Shown here: positions 23,816 to 27,831 of the stretch, piece by piece | How the letters are laid out: each line of letters begins with the position of its first letter | Position numbering within the stretch: the first letter of the stretch is position 1 | Assembly: GCA_947374125.1 (NCBI GenBank) | Contig: CANCAR010000008.1 | Span: forward strand, 1-27,831 | DNA from: Hyphomicrobiales bacterium | Lineage (GTDB): Bacteria; Pseudomonadota; Alphaproteobacteria; Rhizobiales; Beijerinckiaceae | Length of the DNA stretch: 27,831 bases | Reading direction: 5' to 3' | Program-made: the position numbers and the translations under genes | The notes under the pieces: model-generated | What the model was told of the DNA's origin: nothing | Database searches by the model: none | What the model saw: only the letters and a program-made list of their open reading frames with translations

Positions 23816-24615
23816 GCAAAGGGCCGATCATTATCCTCGTCGAGCCGCAACTTGGCGAAAACATCGGCATGGCGGCGCGCGCCATGGCAAATTTCGGCCT
23901 GCACGAGTTGCGCCTCGTTCGCCCACGTGAAAACTGGCTGAACCAGAAAACCGAAGCCGCAGCAGCAGGCGCGGATTTCGTGCTGCATGGCGCAACGCTT
24001 TACGACTCGCTGAAAGAGGCGATAGCCGACCTGAACTTCGTCTACGCCACCACGGCGCGTGAACGCGGGCAAGGCAAACCCGTTCACGGACCAACGGACG
24101 CTGCCAGCAATCTCAAAATCCGCATCGACGAGGGCGAGAAGGTAGGTGTCCTCTTCGGTCGCGAGCGCACCGGGCTCGAAAACAGTGACATCGCGCTGAC
24201 CGACGCGATCTGCACCTATCCGATTGATCCGGGCTTCTCCTCGCTCAACCTCTCCCAAGCGGTGCTGATCATGGGATACGCCTTCCGGCTGGCGGGCAAC
24301 GATGCCACCCTGCCCTTCGGCCAAAAAACCCGCTGGCCGCCCGCCGAGCGCGGCGCCGTCTTGAACTTCTTCGATTATCTCGACGAGAAGCTCGAAGAAC
24401 GCGGCTTTTTTCGCCCCGCCAACAAAAAGCACCGCATGAGCATGAATTTGCGCAATATCCTATTGCGCATCGGCATGGACGAGCAAGACTTGCGCACATT
24501 GCGAGGCATGATCGTGCGTTTGGTCGAAGGCCCCCGCGTGCCCTATTCCAAACAAAGAAAACGCGAAGCGGCGGAAAAAGCCGCCCGTGACACGTCGCAG
24601 GACGACGAGACATGA
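23812..24615 (+). CDS. TrmJ-like RNA 2'-O-methyltransferase (SpoU/TrmH superfamily)
   Basis: This 267-residue SPOUT-fold methyltransferase of the TrmH family group 1 uses S-adenosylmethionine. Motif 1 is EPQLGENIGMAARAMANFGL with the catalytic-site arginine region, motif 2 is VGVLFGRERTGLEN near 110-123, and motif 3 is YPIDPGFSSLNLSQAV near 135-150; together they form the trefoil knot. TrmJ methylates tRNA position 32, although rRNA targets are possible. It overlaps pdxA and murI by four bases on either side, indicating a coupled operon. The tail is basic and helical (KQRKREAAEKAARD). Confidence 0.9.
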   Translation: MSKGPIIILVEPQLGENIGMAARAMANFGLHELRLVRPRENWLNQKTEAAAAGADFVLHGATLYDSLKEAIADLNFVYATTARERGQGKPVHGPTDAASNLKIRIDEGEKVGVLFGRERTGLENSDIALTDAICTYPIDPGFSSLNLSQAVLIMGYAFRLAGNDATLPFGQKTRWPPAERGAVLNFFDYLDEKLEERGFFRPANKKHRMSMNLRNILLRIGMDEQDLRTLRGMIVRLVEGPRVPYSKQRKREAAEKAARDTSQDDET

Positions 24616-25415
24616 GCGGTAACCCGCCGACCATTCTGGTGTTCGATTCCGGCGTTGGCGGGTTGACCGTTCTGGCCCCCATCCGCGCCGCACGACCCGA
24701 TGCACATTACGTCTATATCGGCGATACGGCCTGCTTCCCCTATGGCGAACTACCCGAGCCAACGCTGATCGAACAGGTGACAACCATCATCACCGAAATG
24801 GCCGAACGCTTTCAACCCGATCTCATCGTGATCGCGTGCCACACCGCCTCAACCTTGGTGCTGCCAGAGCTTCGCGCCAGGCTATCGATCCCGATCATCG
24901 GGACCGTGCCCGCCATTAAACCCGCCGCCGAACAATCGAAAAGCAAGCTCATTTCGGTATTAGCCACACAAGGCACGGTGAAACGCGATTATACGGCGAC
25001 CCTTATCCGCGATTTCGCGGGCGAATGCGAGGTAACCCTCGTTAGCGCCAGTCTGCTCGCTGGTCTGGCAGAAGCCGTTTTACGCGGTGAAGCCGTTGAA
25101 GATGCCGCCATCTTGCACGAAATCTCGCCCGCCTTTGTCGCCAATGAAGACAAGAAAACCGATTGTATCGTGCTCGCCTGCACCCATTATCCATTGCTGC
25201 TAGCGGCTTTCCAGCGTGTAGCCCCTTGGTCTGTGACCTGGATCGACCCAGCCCCCGCAATCGCCAGACGCGTGGTGCAATTGCTCGGCGAGGCGAAAAC
25301 CGACACAGCAACGCCACCACGAGGGCTTGCCCTCCTCACGGACGAGGCTAGTTGGACGAATGCGTTGGAAAGCGCCTTTGCTGACTATGGCTTAGTTCGC
25401 TTTAATGGCAAATGA
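24612..25415 (+). CDS. murI: Glutamate racemase
   Basis: MurI interconverts L- and D-glutamate for peptidoglycan. The 267-residue protein has the early FDSGVGGLTVL motif with D12 and S13, the first catalytic cysteine C76 in IACHTAST and the second C190 in LACTHYPLL. The residue after C76 is histidine where asparagine is usual (CNTA). The start overlaps the methyltransferase stop by four bases. In Alphaproteobacteria rpsD often lies directly downstream; here an NYN-domain gene stands between them. Confidence 0.94.
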   Translation: MSGNPPTILVFDSGVGGLTVLAPIRAARPDAHYVYIGDTACFPYGELPEPTLIEQVTTIITEMAERFQPDLIVIACHTASTLVLPELRARLSIPIIGTVPAIKPAAEQSKSKLISVLATQGTVKRDYTATLIRDFAGECEVTLVSASLLAGLAEAVLRGEAVEDAAILHEISPAFVANEDKKTDCIVLACTHYPLLLAAFQRVAPWSVTWIDPAPAIARRVVQLLGEAKTDTATPPRGLALLTDEASWTNALESAFADYGLVRFNGK

Positions 25416-25464
25416 TTGAAGTGTTTTGGTATTGATTTTTCAATTCGATCGCATATCCTGTCCA

Positions 25465-25560
25465 TAGGTCAAACTGTTGACCAATCCATAGACCAGTGGA
25501 CCAGTTCATTCCGACAGACTGCATCAAGCAGTGGCTTTTGCCTTGGGAGTGGACTGGTCC
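25465..25560. promoter_or_regulatory. Repeat-rich control region before the NYN-domain gene
   Basis: GGTCAA and TTGACC form a perfect inverted repeat around four bases (25467-25482). Three half-sites of the form TNGACCA start at 25477, 25489 and 25497. GGACCAGT (25498-25505) has an exact inverted copy ACTGGTCC (25553-25560), allowing an eight-base stem in DNA or RNA. The cluster ends ten bases before the likely start codon, so it may be a multi-site operator or a leader hairpin. Confidence 0.5.
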
Positions 25561-25569
25561 CATTCTCCC

Positions 25570-26208
25570 ATGAATTTATCAATGTCATTGCCGCTTTACG
25601 CAATCCTATTGGACGGTGGCTTTTTAACGAAAAAGCTTTACGCCAAACATAGTCGGCACCCGACAGCTGACGATATTGTGAATGAATGCGCAAGGCTACA
25701 AGCACTACCCTTCGTTGCAGGATATGAGTTACTTCGTATTTATTACTATGATGCTCCCCCTTCGTCGGAAGCCGTTAGCAAGCCTGTTTCCAAAGCACGG
25801 ATTAATCTCGCGTCAACCGAAAGGTTTCGTCTTAGCCAGTCGCTTTATGACCAACTGGTCTTAAAGCCCAATTTTGCGCTCAGAATGGGCGAGACGAGCC
25901 TTTCGCCGAACAAGTGGTCGATCAAAGATCGTTCGGCAAAGGATCTAATAAAGGAACCCCGTGCCCTTATCGACGAGGATTTTGAACTCAACATCACTCA
26001 AAAAGGGGGCGACATGCGCATCGGATTGGATATGGCCCGATTAGCGCTTCGGGAAACGGTACGTGCCGTTATCGTTGTGACGGGAGACTCCGATTTTGTA
26101 CCTGCATTTAAATTCATTCGCCGTGAAGGCGTTAAAGTAATTTTTGACCCCATGGGCCATAATGTTCGACAAGAACTCCGCGCTCACTCAGATATTGTCA
26201 TATCTTAA
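25570..26208 (+). CDS. NYN domain protein (LabA/DUF88-type PIN-like nuclease)
   Basis: This product of about 212 residues carries an NYN domain, a PIN-like fold of predicted or proven RNases. Conserved acidic residues are in YAILLDGGFL (near residue 15), KGGDMRIGLDMARLAL (aspartates near 148 and 154) and VVTGDSDFVPAFKFI (near 173-175); GVKVIFDPMG follows as usual. The central part (about 75-125) is variable. The start is uncertain: ATG at 25570 and ATG at 25582 are both possible and neither has a clear Shine-Dalgarno. It lies alone between murI and rpsD and is AT-richer than both, suggesting acquisition. Related proteins act in RNA turnover, toxin-like systems or phage defence; which applies is unknown. 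Confidence 0.83.
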   Translation: MNLSMSLPLYAILLDGGFLTKKLYAKHSRHPTADDIVNECARLQALPFVAGYELLRIYYYDAPPSSEAVSKPVSKARINLASTERFRLSQSLYDQLVLKPNFALRMGETSLSPNKWSIKDRSAKDLIKEPRALIDEDFELNITQKGGDMRIGLDMARLALRETVRAVIVVTGDSDFVPAFKFIRREGVKVIFDPMGHNVRQELRAHSDIVIS

Positions 26209-26210
26209 GT

Positions 26211-26239
26211 TTGACATCTCCCCCGTCTCCCCCTATGAA
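26211..26239 (+). promoter_or_regulatory. Strong candidate rpsD promoter
   Basis: TTGACA (26211-26216) and TATGAA (26234-26239) are separated by exactly 17 bases, close to the sigma-70 consensus. The -35 box begins two bases after the NYN stop codon. Transcription from about 26246 would give rpsD a leader of roughly 140 bases. Confidence 0.65.
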
Positions 26240-26252
26240 CCACGCTTCGCTT

Positions 26253-26273
26253 AGCGGGTCCCTCGGGCCCGCT
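26253..26273 (+). promoter_or_regulatory. GC-rich hairpin at the 5' end of the rpsD leader
   Basis: AGCGGG pairs with CCCGCT around a nine-base loop that itself contains CCC and GGG. There is no T-run directly after it, so it is a poor terminator. Placed just after the predicted rpsD start point, it may stabilise the leader or be part of an S4-binding site. An outer pair AACCACG/CGTGGTT (26238-26244, 26291-26297) brackets it in DNA. Confidence 0.4.
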
Positions 26274-26388
26274 TGGCGTTTTGACGCACCCGTGGTTGGT
26301 TTTGCATGCAATTCTAACCTGTCGGCCTGAGAGATCGGGCAGTAGGAGGGCGCGTTCCTCGTAACTTCGCTTTTGAAGAGGAACAGCG

Positions 26389-27006
26389 ATGAGCAAGCGT
26401 ATTGCCGCTAAACATAAGATTGACCGCCGTTTGGGTCAAAACATCTGGGGCCGTCCGAAGAGCCCTGTAAACCGCCGCGAATATGGCCCAGGTCAGCATG
26501 GACAGCGCCGCAAGGGCAAATTGTCCGACTTCGGCACGCAGTTGCGCGCCAAGCAAAAGGTCAAGGGCTATTACGGCAACATTTCGGAAAAGCAGTTCCG
26601 CCGGTATTACCACGAAGCCGTGCGCATCAAGGGGGATTCGGGCGAAAACCTGATCGGCCTGTTGGAGCGTCGCTTGGATGCGGTTGTCTACCGCGCCAAA
26701 TTCGTCGCTACCGTCTTCGCCGCCCGCCAGTTCGTCAATCACGGTCACGTGAAGGTCAATGGTCGCCGCGTCAATATCGCGTCTTACATGGTTAAGGTTG
26801 GCGATGTGATCGAGGTGAAGGAAGCCTCCAAGCAGTTGGCCTTCGTTCTCGAAGCCACCCAGCTCGCCGAGCGCGATACGCCCGATTACGTCGAAGTTGA
26901 TCACTCCAAGATGACGGCCAAGTTCATCCGCATTCCTGCGTTGGCTGACGTGCCCTATCCGGTGCAGATGGAGCCTTCGCTCGTTATCGAGTTCTATTCG
27001 CGCTAA
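26389..27006 (+). CDS. rpsD: 30S ribosomal protein S4
   Basis: S4 is a primary 16S rRNA-binding protein that nucleates assembly of the small subunit. The 205-residue product has the normal length and starts MSKRIAAKHKIDRRLGQNIW. The sequence GPGQHGQRRKGKLSDFGTQL is typical of the zinc-free N-terminal region, and the S4 RNA-binding domain covers roughly residues 94-155 (LERRLDAVVYRAKF, then FVNHGHVKVNGRRVNIASY). GAGGAA precedes the ATG. It has its own promoter and a clear terminator, so it is monocistronic here, as often in Alphaproteobacteria, rather than part of the alpha operon. Confidence 0.98.
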   Translation: MSKRIAAKHKIDRRLGQNIWGRPKSPVNRREYGPGQHGQRRKGKLSDFGTQLRAKQKVKGYYGNISEKQFRRYYHEAVRIKGDSGENLIGLLERRLDAVVYRAKFVATVFAARQFVNHGHVKVNGRRVNIASYMVKVGDVIEVKEASKQLAFVLEATQLAERDTPDYVEVDHSKMTAKFIRIPALADVPYPVQMEPSLVIEFYSR

Positions 27007-27042
27007 AATTCGATACCACAAACGGTATCATACGATATCAAC

Positions 27043-27077
27043 GCGCTGCCCTGGGAAACTGTGGCAGCGCTTTTTTT
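27043..27077 (+). terminator. Intrinsic terminator of rpsD
   Basis: GCGCTGCC (27043-27050) pairs with GGCAGCGC (27063-27070) around a 12-base loop, followed at once by seven T. It lies 36 bases after the rpsD stop. A smaller upstream hairpin, GATACC with GGTATC (27012-27029), precedes it. Confidence 0.85.
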
Positions 27078-27190
27078 ATGCCCGATCGTGGACCTCACTT
27101 TCGGTGGCTGCATAGACCTGTTACGATCTTTCAAAAATCAAAGGGTAGTTACCTTCACCGTGACCCGATCTAACCAAAGGAGCCCAAAAA

Positions 27191-27831
27191 ATGGCGCAGT
27201 TTACCGGCAAAATCGCCGTCGTTACCGGATCGACCCAAGGCCTTGGCAAAGCGGTCGCGCGTTTGTTGGCCGAGCGTGGCGCAGAAGGAATCGTCATTTG
27301 CGGCCGCAATCAGGCCCGCGGCGAGGCAACGGCCAAAGAGATCACTGCCACCCATGGCACCAAGGTGATTTTCGTCCGCGCCGAGCAATCCAACCTTGAA
27401 GACTGCAAAACCATCATCGCCACCGCCGATAAAACCTTTGGCCGGATTGATACGTTGGTCAATTGCGCGGCCATCACCAATCGCGGCACGATTTTAAACA
27501 CCACGCCTGAATTGTTCGACGCAATGTTCGACACCAATGTCCGCGGCCCCTTCTTCCTCATCCAAGAGACGCTAAAGGTGATGATCCGCGAAAACATCGA
27601 AGGCACCATCGTCAATATCGGTTCGATGTCGGCCAAAGCGGGACAACCCTTCCTCACCGCCTATTGCGCTTCAAAAGGCGCGCTCGCCACGCTTACCGAA
27701 AACATTGCCTTCTCGGTGTTGCGCAACCGCATTCGCGTCAATGGCCTGAACATCGGCTGGATGGCGTCTGAGGGCGAGCATCTCATTCAGCAAAGCGATG
27801 GCAACCCACCCGATTGGCTGGAAAAAGCAGC
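27191..27831 (+). CDS. Short-chain dehydrogenase/reductase (SDR), 3' end outside window
   Basis: The reading frame is open from the ATG at 27191 to the end of the window (213 codons). It begins MAQFTGKIAVVTGSTQGLGK, the classical SDR cofactor motif TGxxxGxG (residues 12-19). NCAA near residue 94 is the NNAG-like structural motif. The catalytic serine is in IGSMSAKAG, with Y and K in YCASK, so an active NAD(P)H oxidoreductase is expected. AAAGGAG lies eight bases before the start. The usual length is about 250-260 residues, so roughly 40 are missing. The substrate is unknown. It stands after the rpsD terminator as a separate unit. Confidence 0.92.
   Translation, partial: MAQFTGKIAVVTGSTQGLGKAVARLLAERGAEGIVICGRNQARGEATAKEITATHGTKVIFVRAEQSNLEDCKTIIATADKTFGRIDTLVNCAAITNRGTILNTTPELFDAMFDTNVRGPFFLIQETLKVMIRENIEGTIVNIGSMSAKAGQPFLTAYCASKGALATLTENIAFSVLRNRIRVNGLNIGWMASEGEHLIQQSDGNPPDWLEKA

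Noticed and set aside
23767..24432. Leftward 221-codon open frame opposite the TrmJ-like gene
   Set aside because: Antisense to a clear SPOUT methyltransferase; no recognised motifs, composition explained by codon bias.
26281..26309. Second rpsD promoter using TTGACG
   Set aside because: No convincing -10 box lies at the right distance, and a much better promoter lies upstream at 26211-26239.
26314..27021. Leftward 235-codon open frame opposite rpsD
   Set aside because: It is a shadow of the conserved rpsD codons, with no family resemblance and no ribosome site.

Overview
This window looks like chromosomal DNA of an alphaproteobacterium, most likely of the Hyphomicrobiales (Rhizobiales) type. 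The evidence is the protein sequences (class I PhaC, alphaproteobacterial aminotransferase, hom and glpX, type 2 ArgC, an Anbu operon), moderately high GC and dense same-strand operons with 4-base stop/start overlaps. The genus cannot be named from the sequence alone. All assignments come from reading motifs; no database search was possible. Layout: (1) 1-5086, leftward: the 5' end of recJ, a heptamer-repeat hairpin, a fumarylacetoacetate hydrolase-family gene, a compact two-gene cassette (PIN-like nuclease and DUF3696/OLD-like ATPase) and phaC. (2) 5081-9947, rightward: a small lipoprotein, an AlaC/DapL-like aminotransferase, hom and glpX, with a leftward FitAB/VapBC-type toxin-antitoxin pair wedged between hom and glpX. 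(3) A second heptamer-repeat hairpin, then a leftward operon read as Kir-type K+ channel, aldehyde dehydrogenase, argC. (4) 13475-19890, rightward: the Anbu operon (ATP-grasp, alpha-E, transglutaminase, a small membrane protein, the Anbu proteasome-like peptidase), tightly joined to an N-acetylglucosamine kinase and nagA. (5) 19996-21037: a HigBA-like toxin-antitoxin pair and a small conserved hypothetical. (6) 21086-25415: TerC-like protein, EamA transporter, pdxA, a TrmJ-like methyltransferase and murI. (7) An NYN-domain nuclease-like gene with an unusual repeat-rich leader, then rpsD with its own promoter and terminator, and the 5' part of an SDR oxidoreductase that runs off the window. The backbone genes are ordinary metabolism and translation. 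Accessory material sits as small insertions: the ATPase-PIN cassette, two toxin-antitoxin pairs and the NYN gene. No transposase, integrase, tRNA, rRNA or CRISPR array was seen. Two points deserve most attention. First, the ATPase-PIN cassette has intact motifs in both proteins and a shared stop/start, and resembles an anti-phage effector module. Second, flipping the DNA between the two heptamer hairpins would recreate the order aminotransferase-hom-glpX-recJ, which is common in Alphaproteobacteria, so these repeats may mark the ends of a roughly 9.8 kb inversion. No gene-free stretch exceeds 300 bases.
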